From Planctomycetota bacterium (GTDB taxonomy: Bacteria > Planctomycetota > Planctomycetia > Pirellulales > Lacipirellulaceae), in NCBI GenBank assembly GCA_029259915.1, contig JAJDED010000051.1, forward strand, positions 1 to 60,360: 60,360 nucleotides of DNA. Reading direction: 5' to 3'. Positions within the stretch are counted from its first letter, which is position 1; every line of letters begins with the position of its first letter. The notes beneath the pieces were generated by a model. It was not told the origin of the DNA. It did no database searches and saw only the letters and a list, made by a program, of their open reading frames with translations. Below are positions 16,528 through 25,516 of the stretch, piece by piece. The translations under genes and the position numbers were made by a program.

Positions 16528-17874
16528 TCATCGAAACAAGACATTCTTGATCTGTTGCCACACAAAAAGCATCACGCCCAGCAACACGAAGCAAACCAAC
16601 AACACCGCCGGCATCAGCCACTCCAGGCTAAACAATCCCTGCAAGCCCGGCGTCCAGAAATCGGCCCAACGCACGATCACCACCAAAGTACCCAAACAGA
16701 GAAACGGGCCGTAGGGAATCACGTCGTCCCGGCTCAACAAAAGCTGGAACAAACCAACGACCAATGCCGCAAACGGTGCGACGAAAAATATAATCAGCCC
16801 CGCTTGCCAACCGACAAAAGTACCAACCATCATCATCAAAGTAACATCGCCAAAACCCATCGCCTCGCGCCCCAAGGCGCCGGTCCCCACCAATCGCACA
16901 ATCCACACTACCCCGCCACTTGCCGCCAGCCCCACCAGTGCCGTCAGCAGCCCCACCCACGCCACGGGCCCCCACCACCAAACCGCCGCGATAGCCGCGC
17001 TGCCTCCCCAAGCAATCACGCCCAGCGGCGCACGCATGATTTCCCGAAGCACACGGCGCAAAATCAATTTCACCGCACGGCCTACCCCGTGCCGACCTCG
17101 CCAAATTCGCGGCGCCAGCGCAAAACACCACAGCCACCAACACGCCAAGCCGATCGCCAGCGATCCCAAACAAGGCGCGCCCGCGAGTTGCTCGGGCCAC
17201 TCGTTCGGCGCAGTCAACGTTACGGGCTCCACGAACATCCCCATGCCCGCCGCGGCGGGTAAAACAACTGCTTCTCCGACAGCAGGCGGTGCATTTCTCA
17301 CATCCACATGCGGCAACAAACTCATCGGCAGGGCTGCAGCGAGCAATAAACCGAGCAGCGTGCCGGGCACCGTGATCTCGTCGGGAATGATCTTCTCGTC
17401 GATGTCGATAAAACTCGCCGCGGCCATCAGCACGATCAGCAGTGCGTGGCTGAGGAACATCCCCAGCAAGATTCCCTCGGGTGCCACCTGGCCGGCAAGA
17501 AAAAACGGCCCGTTGATGGCTCCTCGCAGAATCTCTGCGGCTTGTTGCCGAACGAGTCCTTGCTGATCGACTTCCCACCAATAGAGCGCGGCCAGTCCCA
17601 GACCCAGCGCCAATTCGATCGCCATCGGTCGGATCCAAAAGCCGCGACCATGGAGCGAATGCTCGCGGCGCAATCGCAACCAACCCAACACAGGAATGCG
17701 ATCCGTAAACGTACGCGGCGGCGCTTCGACCGGCGTCGGTCCCCATGGGCTGATGTCCCGTTGATGCCAGGCCAGCCGATAGATGGCCCAATTCACCAAC
17801 CCACCCAGACACAGCCCAGCCGCGCACGTGATGAACATGTAAACTGACAGTGGCATCATAGCGAGAGGGAACAT
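16528..17874 (-). CDS. prepilin peptidase-like A24 aspartic protease (large variant)
   Basis: The 448-residue integral membrane protein (about eight hydrophobic segments) has both catalytic aspartate motifs of type IV prepilin leader peptidases: 'FIDIDEKIIPDEIT' and 'GFGDVTLMM'. The N-terminal part keeps the family outline ('DRIPVLGWLRLRREHSLHGRGFWIRP...EL') but lacks the two CxxC pairs that bind zinc in PilD, so methyltransferase activity is doubtful. It is longer than typical PilD (about 250-290), with roughly 150 extra residues between the two motifs (including several added membrane segments). It probably trims the N-terminus of pseudopilins such as the DUF1559 proteins with the 'SLLELAIAML' leader. 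It lies 21 bases downstream of aroK and is likely co-transcribed. Confidence 0.8.
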   Translation of the reverse strand: MFPLAMMPLSVYMFITCAAGLCLGGLVNWAIYRLAWHQRDISPWGPTPVEAPPRTFTDRIPVLGWLRLRREHSLHGRGFWIRPMAIELALGLGLAALYWWEVDQQGLVRQQAAEILRGAINGPFFLAGQVAPEGILLGMFLSHALLIVLMAAASFIDIDEKIIPDEITVPGTLLGLLLAAALPMSLLPHVDVRNAPPAVGEAVVLPAAAGMGMFVEPVTLTAPNEWPEQLAGAPCLGSLAIGLACWWLWCFALAPRIWRGRHGVGRAVKLILRRVLREIMRAPLGVIAWGGSAAIAAVWWWGPVAWVGLLTALVGLAASGGVVWIVRLVGTGALGREAMGFGDVTLMMMVGTFVGWQAGLIIFFVAPFAALVVGLFQLLLSRDDVIPYGPFLCLGTLVVIVRWADFWTPGLQGLFSLEWLMPAVLLVCFVLLGVMLFVWQQIKNVLFR

Positions 17875-17895
17875 GCAGCGATTGCCTGGGACGTT

Positions 17896-18456
17896 CTAGC
17901 CGCTGCATCCCGGCCCCAGGGCGGCAACGATTTCGTCAGCAACTTCAGCGGGGCTCTTACCTTCCGTATCGACCACAAGCGTAGCACATGCTCGGTAAAT
18001 TGGCTCTCTCTCGCCCAAGAGGAGCTCGATTTCAGTCCGACCGCCATGATTAGTCAGATTAGGCCGACGCCCAGCCGACGAAGAATCTTCAGAAATCCGG
18101 CTAGCAATCGTCTCTACCGACGCCTGCAGCCAAACAGTTGCCTGGCAGTCCGCCAGACAACGACGGTTCTCTTCACTCAGAACTGCCCCGCCACCGAGGG
18201 CAAGCACGGTGCGCTCTCGTTGGCAAAGCTCAGAAACCACTTGGGTTTCCAGATTGCGAAAAACCGGTTCGCCCGATTCGGCAAAAATCGCGCTAATCGA
18301 TTTCCCCGCCCGCTGCTCAATTTCCACGTCCGCATCAACCCAATCCAACTCAAGCCGTGTCGCAAGCAAACTCGCAACCGAAGTCTTGCCGACTCCCCGG
18401 TAACCAATCAACGCAATATTCGATGTGTGGGGCACTGAAAAACTCTTATCGATCAA
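17896..18456 (-). CDS. aroK: shikimate kinase
   Basis: AroK phosphorylates shikimate with ATP, fifth step of the shikimate pathway. The P-loop reads GYRGVGKTS, the shikimate-binding part includes 'DWVDADVEIEQRAGKSI' and 'EPVFRNLE', and 'LALGGGAVL' is the family GGG motif; 'SAGRRPNL' forms the lid arginine. At 186 residues it is of normal length. The frame starts with TTG at 18456; a GTG eight codons inside (18435) would also retain the P-loop, so the start is uncertain. It lies between aroDE (92 bases upstream) and the prepilin peptidase gene (21 bases downstream), all leftward. Confidence 0.92.
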   Translation of the reverse strand: MIDKSFSVPHTSNIALIGYRGVGKTSVASLLATRLELDWVDADVEIEQRAGKSISAIFAESGEPVFRNLETQVVSELCQRERTVLALGGGAVLSEENRRCLADCQATVWLQASVETIASRISEDSSSAGRRPNLTNHGGRTEIELLLGEREPIYRACATLVVDTEGKSPAEVADEIVAALGPGCSG

Positions 18457-18510
18457 AAAAACGTGCGATCACCCAGGATGAGTCAAGGACAATGGAACCA
18501 AGCGCGACCG

Positions 18511-18546
18511 CACCTTTCCCCTTTCCCCTTTCGCATTTCCCATTTT
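18511..18546. repeat. pyrimidine array 'CCCTTTCCCCTTTCGC' (single arm)
   Basis: CACCTTTCCCCTTTCCCCTT followed by TCGCATTTCCC lies in the 92-bp gap between aroDE and aroK. Related arrays occur at 31391-31423 and 48153-48216. Confidence 0.55.
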
Positions 18547-18548
18547 CG

Positions 18549-20045
18549 TCAATACCGTACCGGGCCAATGGTTTTCATCAACACCTCGCGCATCAGATCT
18601 GCCGGCGCTTCTTCGTGGGTAAACAGAAAAAACTGCAACATCGCCTGACGGATAAACATCTCAACCCCAGTCACAACGTGACAATTGCGCGACCGCCCCT
18701 CCTTGATCAACAAAGTCGACTCAGGATTGTACACCGTGTCGAACACCAACATCGACGGTTTGAGAAACGTCTTGCTCACCGGCGATTCATCCACGTTGGG
18801 ATGCATGCCGATCGGTGTGCAGTTGATCAACACGTCGCACTGGATGCGCTGACGGGCCTCCCAATCGATTGCTTTGCAGTCGAACGCCTTGGCCAGCCGA
18901 TCGCTCCGCTGCCGAGTTCGCGAAGCAACTGTCACCAACGCCCCGCGACTGCGCAATCCATAAACGATGGGCCGCGCCACACCCCCCGCTCCCAGGACCA
19001 GCACCCGCTTGTTCTTGACCGGGCTCGGCTTGGCACCGATGGTACCCAAGGCATGCTCGATGCAATCCATCGCGGCGTTGTAGTCGGTATTGTATCCGAT
19101 CACCTCAGAGCCATCGAACACCACCGTATTCACCGCAGCAATGCTTTTTACTGCCGGATCGACTTTGGTCAGATGCCGGGCGATCGCTTCCTTGTGCGGA
19201 ATCGTCACGCTCAGGCCTCGAATGCCCAGCCGCAACGCGTCCTTCATAAACTGGTCTAAATTGTCGGAAGGAACACGAAACGGACAATAAACCGCGTCGA
19301 TCCCCTTGGCTTCAAACGCAGCGTTATGCACGTGCGGACTCAGGCTATGCCCAATCGGATCCGCGATCACCCCAAACACCGACGTATCGTTACCAATCTT
19401 TTCGTAGCGATAGATCTCCGTCATGTGCTTGAAGCTAAGCTGGCCCGGGGCCAAAGCGCGTTCGTGATGAAACGTGGCGTAAGTAAACGGCGCGCCAAAT
19501 TTTGCCGATAGGATCCGCGAAGGCGTGCCAATGTCGCCCATACACATCCCCACCGTGGGAATCTTACTTTGCTCCATCAGTTCCATCATTCGCAGATTGT
19601 CGTGCGGATCGTTGGCCATCGTGGCGAGTTTGATTATATCGGGATCGAGCCCCGTCATCCGCTCGTGCAGTTCCTCAAGGTCCTCCGGCGTCTTGCGGAA
19701 GTTGTGATAACTGATGATCCGCTTCGTCTTGCCGAATCGGGGAATCTGTGAGGCAATGTCTTCTTCAATGTCGACATAGTCGACTCCCTCGGCAATCGCT
19801 TCCCGCAATAGCAACAGGCGCGCTTCCTCGGTGCCACTCCACTTGCCGCCATCTTCTTTGCGCCGACAGGTGATGATTACCTGACACTCTTCTTGCGGCG
19901 CCGCGGCCATCAAACGCCCGATATTCACTCGACCGGTCACATAATCGACCCGCAACTCGACCATCTTCGCACCCTGCTCGGCAAGATGCTTATGCTCGGC
20001 CATCATGTGTTTATGGCGACTTCGACCTATGGCTACACAAATCAT
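18549..20045 (-). CDS. aroDE: bifunctional 3-dehydroquinate dehydratase / shikimate dehydrogenase (AroD-AroE fusion)
   Basis: A 498-residue fusion of two consecutive shikimate pathway enzymes. Residues 1-~215 are type I dehydroquinase: 'MVELRVDYV', catalytic His114 in 'RIISYHNF' and Schiff-base Lys139 in 'DIIKLATMAND'. Residues ~220-498 are AroE: 'DPIGHSLSPHVHN' substrate loop, catalytic Lys in 'TIPHKEA', Asp in 'YNTDYNAAMD' and the NADP site 'VLGAGGVARPIVYGL' with 'ASRTRQRSDRLA'. The same domain order occurs in plant enzymes and is known from planctomycetes and chlamydiae; the link channels dehydroshikimate. It is followed by aroK on the same strand. AGGA ~11 bases upstream of the ATG is a modest ribosome site. 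Confidence 0.95.
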   Translation of the reverse strand: MICVAIGRSRHKHMMAEHKHLAEQGAKMVELRVDYVTGRVNIGRLMAAAPQEECQVIITCRRKEDGGKWSGTEEARLLLLREAIAEGVDYVDIEEDIASQIPRFGKTKRIISYHNFRKTPEDLEELHERMTGLDPDIIKLATMANDPHDNLRMMELMEQSKIPTVGMCMGDIGTPSRILSAKFGAPFTYATFHHERALAPGQLSFKHMTEIYRYEKIGNDTSVFGVIADPIGHSLSPHVHNAAFEAKGIDAVYCPFRVPSDNLDQFMKDALRLGIRGLSVTIPHKEAIARHLTKVDPAVKSIAAVNTVVFDGSEVIGYNTDYNAAMDCIEHALGTIGAKPSPVKNKRVLVLGAGGVARPIVYGLRSRGALVTVASRTRQRSDRLAKAFDCKAIDWEARQRIQCDVLINCTPIGMHPNVDESPVSKTFLKPSMLVFDTVYNPESTLLIKEGRSRNCHVVTGVEMFIRQAMLQFFLFTHEEAPADLMREVLMKTIGPVRY

Positions 20046-20373
20046 AGTTGTGAGTTCAATCCTGAGAACAAAAGAGAGAAACTACTACAGTGCTTTTTTT
20101 AACCACAACGGCACTACGACCACAACGGAAAGGAAGTGTTGTGAAAGGTTTTTTGACGATTCAAAGCCAGTCCGAAGACCGAGTGGTTGTTTATGAGGTT
20201 GGTTGGCTCTATGGAGACACGCATATTGTTGTTTTCACCTGCTATTCTGCCATCACGTAGTGCTCGTTGTGTCGTCGTGGTTCAATAAAACTTAGCTATT
20301 AGACGTATCACTCTAAAACACGCGCCACCGTACCCTTCGCTTCCTACCATTGTGCTAGAACGGCCCCAGAGAA
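20046..20373. other. intergenic region between mutL and aroDE with an inverted array
   Basis: It holds the array pair at 20101-20130 and 20253-20283 separated by 122 bases with no recognisable gene. Both flanking genes run leftward, so the structure would lie between the end of mutL and the aroDE promoter. Confidence 0.5.
20101..20283. repeat. inverted array, family 'CACAACGGCAC', second locus
   Basis: The left arm AACCACAACGGCACTACGAC plus CACAACGG pairs with the right arm CGTAGTGCTCGTTGTGTCGT plus CGTGGTTC. The right arm and about 15 bases before it match 16452-16492 at nearly every position. Confidence 0.75.
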
Positions 20374-22194
20374 TCAAACGCGCTTGAATTGCCGATCGAG
20401 TTGATCACGGGTAAACACCAATGCCGTGGGGCGGCCATGGGGGCAGTGGTGATGATCCTGGGCCAAATGCCGCTGGGCCAGCAACGATTCAACCTCTTCC
20501 GGAGTCAAGCGGTCTCCAAATTTGATGGCTGCTTTGCAAGCGATCATGTGCATCAGATCGTCAAGCAGGTCGCGCGGCTCGGGCTGTTTGCCCTCATGCT
20601 CCAATTGCTCCGCCAAACTCCGCAGCACTTCGCTTGGGCTAAAATTGGCCAGCATGGCCGGATAAGCTGAGACCAAAACCGTTTCCCCGCCGAACGGTTC
20701 CAATTCCAACCCCAACCGCCCCAGCAACTCACGGTTCTCAAGTACGGCCGCCGCCTCCTGGGACGACAAATCCACCGGCTCGGGCACCAGCAACCGCTGG
20801 CTCTCCAATACGCCCGACAAAACTTTTTCGCGCAACAGCTCGTACAAAATCCGCTCGTGCAGCGCGTGTTGGTCGATCACTTCCAATCCCTCTTCGTTTT
20901 CCACCACCAGATAACGGTTGTGAATCTGCAGCGCGCGGTACGACGTATGCGGCGCAGGCACAGCGGGACCGTCGGCACGAAAAACTGTTTCGCCAGCAGA
21001 AGACGTTGGTCCCCGATCGTCAGAATCAAATTGTTGGAACGGATGCAATCGAAGTTCATCGGTAGCCTGTGCGTTACCCCCATCGGGCTGACCAAGCTGC
21101 CGCTTTGCCCAGTCGAACAGTTCGCTCGAAGCCGGCGTGCTTTGCGCAACTTCGTCCTGCGAATCTCCCGCGGCCGGATGCGCAATCGCGCCCCGCGCCA
21201 CAAGATCGGTTGTCAAAAACGTCGTCCGCAACGAACCGAGCAATTGGCTATAGATTCTTCCCCCGTCCTGAAACCGAACTTCCAGCTTCGTCGGATGCAC
21301 GTTCACGTCCACCAGCGACGGCGGTAGCTCCAAGTGCAGAAAACAAATCGGATATCGCCCGGTGAGCAACAATCCCCGATACGCCTCGCCGAGCGCGTGT
21401 TGCAGCGAACGGTCCCGAATATAGCGGCCATTGAGAAACAAATACTGCATCCGGTTGTTGCCCCGGCTTTGGGTCGGATTGGCGACGAAACCGTGCAGCC
21501 GAATTTCTTCGTGATCGCTATCGATGGGAATCAAACAATCGGCAATCGGCTCCCCAAACAGCACGGCCACCCGATCGCGCAAGTTTTCGACCGGTGGCAA
21601 ATCGTGAACCAATCGGTTGCCATGCGTCAGCGCGAAATGAACCTTGGGATTCCCCAAAGCCAGCCGCGAAACCGCCTCGGTGATATGCCCCATCTCGGTT
21701 TGCGAAGTGCGCAGAAACTTGTGCCGCACGGGGGTATTATAAAACAGTTGTCGCACTTCAACCGACGTTCCGTGGGGGCATCCGGCGGGACGAATCGGCT
21801 CCGCACGCCCCCCGACCACCTCCAACTCCGCACCCGATTCGCAATCGGCACATCGGCTCCGCAACACAAGCCGACTAATTTCGGCAATCGACGCCAACGC
21901 TTCGCCGCGAAAGCCCAACGTTTCGATGCGGAACAGGTCGTCCGCGTCAACGATTTTGCTCGTCGCATGGCTACTCACCGCCAACGACAATTGATCCGCC
22001 GCGATACCGCAGCCATTGTCGGTCACGCGAATCAACTCCGCCCCGCCCTTTTCGACCGTAACATCCACGCGGGTGGCCCCGGCATCGAGCGCATTTTCCA
22101 GCAGTTCTTTCACGACGCTGGCAGGCCGTTCAACAACTTCGCCAGCCGCGATCTTGTTGATCACACTCGTCGATAATTGGCGAATCGTAGGCAT
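20374..22194 (-). CDS. mutL: DNA mismatch repair protein MutL
   Basis: MutL couples mismatch recognition by MutS to strand incision. The N-terminal GHKL ATPase is complete: 'ENALDAGATRVDV', 'DNGCGI', 'TLGFRGEALASIAEIS' and 'GTSVEVRQLFYNTPVRHKFL'. The C-terminal dimerisation domain carries the endonuclease signature DQHA-x2-E-x4-E ('DQHALHERILYE'), with the accompanying 'ACKAAIKFGD' and 'CPHGRPT' motifs, so this is the nicking type of MutL, as in bacteria lacking MutH. 606 residues is normal. mutS is not in the window. No strong ribosome site precedes the ATG. The linker (about 340-410) is Gln/Asp-rich and variable as expected. Confidence 0.96.
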   Translation of the reverse strand: MPTIRQLSTSVINKIAAGEVVERPASVVKELLENALDAGATRVDVTVEKGGAELIRVTDNGCGIAADQLSLAVSSHATSKIVDADDLFRIETLGFRGEALASIAEISRLVLRSRCADCESGAELEVVGGRAEPIRPAGCPHGTSVEVRQLFYNTPVRHKFLRTSQTEMGHITEAVSRLALGNPKVHFALTHGNRLVHDLPPVENLRDRVAVLFGEPIADCLIPIDSDHEEIRLHGFVANPTQSRGNNRMQYLFLNGRYIRDRSLQHALGEAYRGLLLTGRYPICFLHLELPPSLVDVNVHPTKLEVRFQDGGRIYSQLLGSLRTTFLTTDLVARGAIAHPAAGDSQDEVAQSTPASSELFDWAKRQLGQPDGGNAQATDELRLHPFQQFDSDDRGPTSSAGETVFRADGPAVPAPHTSYRALQIHNRYLVVENEEGLEVIDQHALHERILYELLREKVLSGVLESQRLLVPEPVDLSSQEAAAVLENRELLGRLGLELEPFGGETVLVSAYPAMLANFSPSEVLRSLAEQLEHEGKQPEPRDLLDDLMHMIACKAAIKFGDRLTPEEVESLLAQRHLAQDHHHCPHGRPTALVFTRDQLDRQFKRV

Positions 22195-22208
22195 AGGGAA
22201 ACATAGAT

Positions 22209-22320
22209 GTCAGAGGTCGGGGGTCAGAGGACGGAGTTCGGAGATCAGAGATTGGGAGTCGGATGGGACCGTAAGCCAGTTTTCTGACCTCCCACCTCTG
22301 ATTCCTGACCTCTTCAATCA
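22209..22320. repeat. inverted array, family 'GAGGTCGGGGGTCAGAGG'
   Basis: The left arm (22209-22262: GTCAGAGGTCGGGGGTCAGA...) pairs imperfectly with the right arm (22280-22320: TCTGACCTCCCACCTCTGAT...). A second pair of the family is in the aroF leader (49271-49356). It lies between the NtrC-type gene and mutL. Confidence 0.7.
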
Positions 22321-22360
22321 TTTCTTGGCGTCCTTGGCGCTCTTGGCGGTTTTTCTTTTC
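22320..22360. repeat. 'TTGGCGTCCTTGGCGCTC' array (single arm)
   Basis: TTTCTTGGCGTCCTTGGCGC plus TCTTGGCGG belongs to the family at 5262-5415. It directly abuts the array of another family and ends 7 bases before the stop of the regulator gene. Confidence 0.65.
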
Positions 22361-22366
22361 AGCTTC

Positions 22367-23761
22367 CTACAGTTGGTACTCTTTAATTTTTCGGTACAGC
22401 GTGCGTTGGCCGATGCCGAGAAGTTTGGCTGCTTCCTCGCGATTGCCATTGGTAAATTGCAAAGTCTCGGCAATGAATATCCCTTCGATTTCCGAAAGCG
22501 GTTTTCCCACCAAATCGCCCAGCCCTTTTCCATCGCTATCTGCAATCGCTTGATCGTTGGGAAACAGGTCCGCCGGCAGGTCGTCGAGATCCAAGACTTC
22601 GTCGTAATCGACCACCACCATGCTCTCGATCGTGTTTTTCAGCTGGCGAACGTTCCCTGGCCAGGTGAATGCCATCAGCCGTCGCCGGGCAGCGGTCGTC
22701 ATGCTACCAATCTGTTTGTGATGACGCTGCGCGTGCAGCTTGATGAAGTGATCGATCAACAGCGGGATATCGAGATGCCGCTCGACAAGCCGAGGCAGCG
22801 CAATCGTCACCACTTTCAAACGATGGTACAAGTCCTCGCGAAACGATCCCGCTTGAATCGATTCCTCTAAATCGCGGTTGGTAGCCGACAAAATCCGGAC
22901 GTCCACTTTGCTCGGCTCGTTGGAACCGACGCGCGTGATCTCGCCACTTTCCAACACCCGCAGCAACTTGATCTGCGTCGGCAGTGGCATATCGCCGACT
23001 TCGTCCAAAAACAGGGTTCCCCCGTCGGCATATTCAAACTTCCCCACCCGGTCGGAGCTGGCGTCGGTAAAAGCACCCCGAATGTGCCCGAACAGCTCGC
23101 TCTCCAAAATATGTTCGCTAAGTGCCGCACAATTCAAACCAACAAACGGCCGGCTCTTGCGTGGACTATTCTGATGAATTGCCTGGGCAATCAATTCCTT
23201 TCCCGTACCGGTGTCCCCCTGAATCAATACCGTGGCATCGGTCGGCGCAATCCGGCGCAATCGATCGATCACGTCGTGCAGTTGGGGGCTATTGCCAATC
23301 ACCCCCTCGAAACCGAATTTCTCGTCCAGCCGACGATTCAGTTCCGCGTTGGCACGACGCAAGTGCTGGTTGCGAGCCGCATTGTCGACCACCGCCCGCA
23401 ACTGCTTGAGATCCAGCGGCTTGAGCAAATAGTTAAAAGCCCCCTGCTGCATCGCCTCGACAGCCGACTGGATCGTACCATGACCGGTGACCAAAATCAC
23501 CTCGGCGTCGGGGAGCGTTTCCTTGCATTTTGCCAGGATCTCCAATCCCCCCACGTCGGGCATCTTCAGGTCGCTCACGACAATTTCAAAGTCGCCTTTA
23601 TCCAGCAGCGCCGAACCTTCTGTCCCGGAAGTGGCAACCGTCGATTCGTAACCAATCCGCGACAGACTGTCGGCCATGGTCTCGGCATGCGCAGCATCGT
23701 TGTCGATGATCAACGCCCGAATAGGCGGCCCAGCACTAGCAACAGTCTTTTTCGCAGGCAT
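22367..23761 (-). CDS. NtrC-family sigma-54-dependent response regulator
   Basis: The 464-residue regulator has three domains. Receiver (1-125): Asp20/Asp22, phospho-acceptor Asp64 in 'VVSDLKMPD' and Lys114. AAA+ (150-390): Walker A GDTGTGKE at 182-189, Walker B '[13 protein letters not shown]', arginine finger region. C-terminal Fis-type HTH: '[23 protein letters not shown]'. It should activate sigma-54 promoters when phosphorylated. The sigma-54 contact loop reads GAFTDA (229-234) instead of GAFTGA, a notable change at a position that is almost invariant. No histidine kinase gene is adjacent, so the partner is unknown. A sigma-54-type promoter precedes csrA in this window, a possible target of this class. 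Confidence 0.93.
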   Translation of the reverse strand: MPAKKTVASAGPPIRALIIDNDAAHAETMADSLSRIGYESTVATSGTEGSALLDKGDFEIVVSDLKMPDVGGLEILAKCKETLPDAEVILVTGHGTIQSAVEAMQQGAFNYLLKPLDLKQLRAVVDNAARNQHLRRANAELNRRLDEKFGFEGVIGNSPQLHDVIDRLRRIAPTDATVLIQGDTGTGKELIAQAIHQNSPRKSRPFVGLNCAALSEHILESELFGHIRGAFTDASSDRVGKFEYADGGTLFLDEVGDMPLPTQIKLLRVLESGEITRVGSNEPSKVDVRILSATNRDLEESIQAGSFREDLYHRLKVVTIALPRLVERHLDIPLLIDHFIKLHAQRHHKQIGSMTTAARRRLMAFTWPGNVRQLKNTIESMVVVDYDEVLDLDDLPADLFPNDQAIADSDGKGLGDLVGKPLSEIEGIFIAETLQFTNGNREEAAKLLGIGQRTLYRKIKEYQL

Positions 23762-24109
23762 CGGAAACTTATGAGGGGTTTGTGGTCCCAGAGCCTCAAG
23801 TCATTCGTGATTTTCGGCGAAACCGCAGCAGTACCCACAATTTCAAATGACTTGAAGAACTAGCAAGGAAACCTGTGCAGACAATTTTCCGGTCGAGCCA
23901 CCGTTTGTCAAACCTGCCTGCCATTGTCGCAGGGCTTTTGACTTTTTGAAGCTACGCAGATCGGGTCGCATGCCCTCGTCTGTGTGGGTATGGGTCAAAA
24001 GTACTGAAATGCCGCAATCATGGCCACGTCGGCGGACCTCCGAGGCCATGCCACTCAAGAAGCCTTCCTCTGGCTCTCAGCTCTCCGCACTGAGCCCTCC
24101 GCCAATCTT
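23762..24109. other. intergenic region between dnaA and the NtrC-type gene
   Basis: It holds copy B of the ~120-bp dispersed repeat (23927-24055) and then a 'CTGGCTCTCAGCTCTC' array (24066-24102) next to the dnaA stop. The remaining ~165 bases should contain the regulator's promoter; no clear consensus seen. Confidence 0.5.
23927..24055 (-). repeat. dispersed ~120-bp repeat, copy B
   Basis: Inverse copy of 631-752. Read on the minus strand it starts GTGGCATGGCCTCGGAGGTC and ends in 'CGTAGCTTCAAAAAGTCAAAAGC'-like sequence. Confidence 0.75.
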
Positions 24110-25516
24110 TTACGCCGTCCGCAGGGCAAGTTCCACTTTCCGGATCGCCTCTTCCACCCGGCAGGGGCGATCGGCGACCGAGATTTCCGCACCCTGGCTC
24201 ACCATGCCGTCGATCTTCCGCTGGGCAGAAATGACCGTGCTGTGGCTGCGACGTCCGAAGAATTCGCTGATTTCACCCAATGCCGACCGTGTGTACTTGC
24301 GGGCCAACCACATCGCCAACATCCGCGGCTCGGCAATGCTCCGCGATTTGCGGTCCGATTTAAGACTAGCCGCCTCGACGCCAAACACTTGGCAAACCGC
24401 CTGCTGAATATCCGCCAACCGCACGACGGGCGTATTCTGACGTACAAAATCTACAAGCGTGGTGCGAGCCAGATCGGCAGTCACCGGCTGACCGTGGGCA
24501 ACCGCCGTCGCGGTAACGTAATTCATGGCCCCCTGCAGTTGTCGGGCACTGCCAACCACCTGCGAAGCCACCAGCGAAACCAACTCCTCGTCGCCGCGAA
24601 TTTGCATTCGAACGGCAAGTTGCCGCACGATGCCGATCCGGGTCTCGAAATCGGGCAAACCTATGGGAATCGCCAAGCCACCTGAAATCCGCGATACCAA
24701 TTCTGCGCTGACTCCCTGCAAGTCGCCCGGGCTGCGATCGCACGTCAGCACCACTTGGCGTCCCCGCTCGTGCAATGTGTCGATGGTGTAGAGCAATTCG
24801 TCGAGCGTGGCACGCTTGTTGACCAGAAACTGGATATCGTCGACCAACAGCACGTCGATCGAACGGTACTTGTGCCGGAAGCTGGGCAGCGCCCGGCGAT
24901 CGAGGGCGGCAAGAAATTCCCCGGTGAACTGCTCGGACGTCAATCGCAACGATCGGATCCGCGAATTGCTCCGCCGCAGCTGATGCAGCATGGCGTATTG
25001 CAGATGGGTCTTGCCCACGCCAGAAGGGCCAAACAGCAACAGCGGTCCATAATGGCCAAGCGAGCCGGCAACACTGCGTGCCGTGCGACAAGCCAACTCG
25101 TTGCTCTTCCCCACAACAAAGTTATCAAAACTGGAAGTCTGCCGGGGAGTTGCAGTTTTTGTTTTTCCCTTAGCCGAATCGCTAGATATTTTTTTCCGAG
25201 GTCGCTCAGGCTTCTCGCTAGGCGTTGGCTCGGCCTGCTGGAGAGATTCCGTTTCAGCGGGAGATTCCAAGGAAGGATCAACCCGGTATTCAATCCGCAG
25301 ATCTTCTTCCCAAATTTGGCGACAACTGCTCTGGATTTCCGCGTGCAGGCGTCGACGAATCCACTGCAGTTGAAATTGCGAGGGGCTCCCCACCTGCAAA
25401 GTCGAGCCATCACACACTAGCGAAGTCTGTGCGCCAACAAGCAATTCATAACGATCGCACCCAAGCCGACGGCTTAGCTCGTTTCGCAATGCGGACAGCC
25501 TGTCCGAATCTTCCAT
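24110..25516 (-). CDS. dnaA: chromosomal replication initiator DnaA (divergent)
   Basis: DnaA opens the origin and helps load the helicase. Domain I is short and divergent (1-85), followed by a Ser/Pro/Lys-rich linker (85-125). The AAA+ core has Walker A GPSGVGKT at 163-170, Walker B 'VLLVDDIQFL' and sensor/arginine motifs ('SRISGGLAI'). Domain IV keeps the box-binding helix-turn-helix as 'FGRRSHSTVISAQRKID', against the usual GGRDHTTVLHACRKI, so the residues that contact DnaA boxes are altered (Asp to Ser, Thr to Ser). The AGGAAG ribosome site is well placed. dnaN, recF and gyrB do not follow, unlike most bacteria. A 620-bp gene-free stretch lies upstream. Confidence 0.9.
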   Translation of the reverse strand: MEDSDRLSALRNELSRRLGCDRYELLVGAQTSLVCDGSTLQVGSPSQFQLQWIRRRLHAEIQSSCRQIWEEDLRIEYRVDPSLESPAETESLQQAEPTPSEKPERPRKKISSDSAKGKTKTATPRQTSSFDNFVVGKSNELACRTARSVAGSLGHYGPLLLFGPSGVGKTHLQYAMLHQLRRSNSRIRSLRLTSEQFTGEFLAALDRRALPSFRHKYRSIDVLLVDDIQFLVNKRATLDELLYTIDTLHERGRQVVLTCDRSPGDLQGVSAELVSRISGGLAIPIGLPDFETRIGIVRQLAVRMQIRGDEELVSLVASQVVGSARQLQGAMNYVTATAVAHGQPVTADLARTTLVDFVRQNTPVVRLADIQQAVCQVFGVEAASLKSDRKSRSIAEPRMLAMWLARKYTRSALGEISEFFGRRSHSTVISAQRKIDGMVSQGAEISVADRPCRVEEAIRKVELALRTA

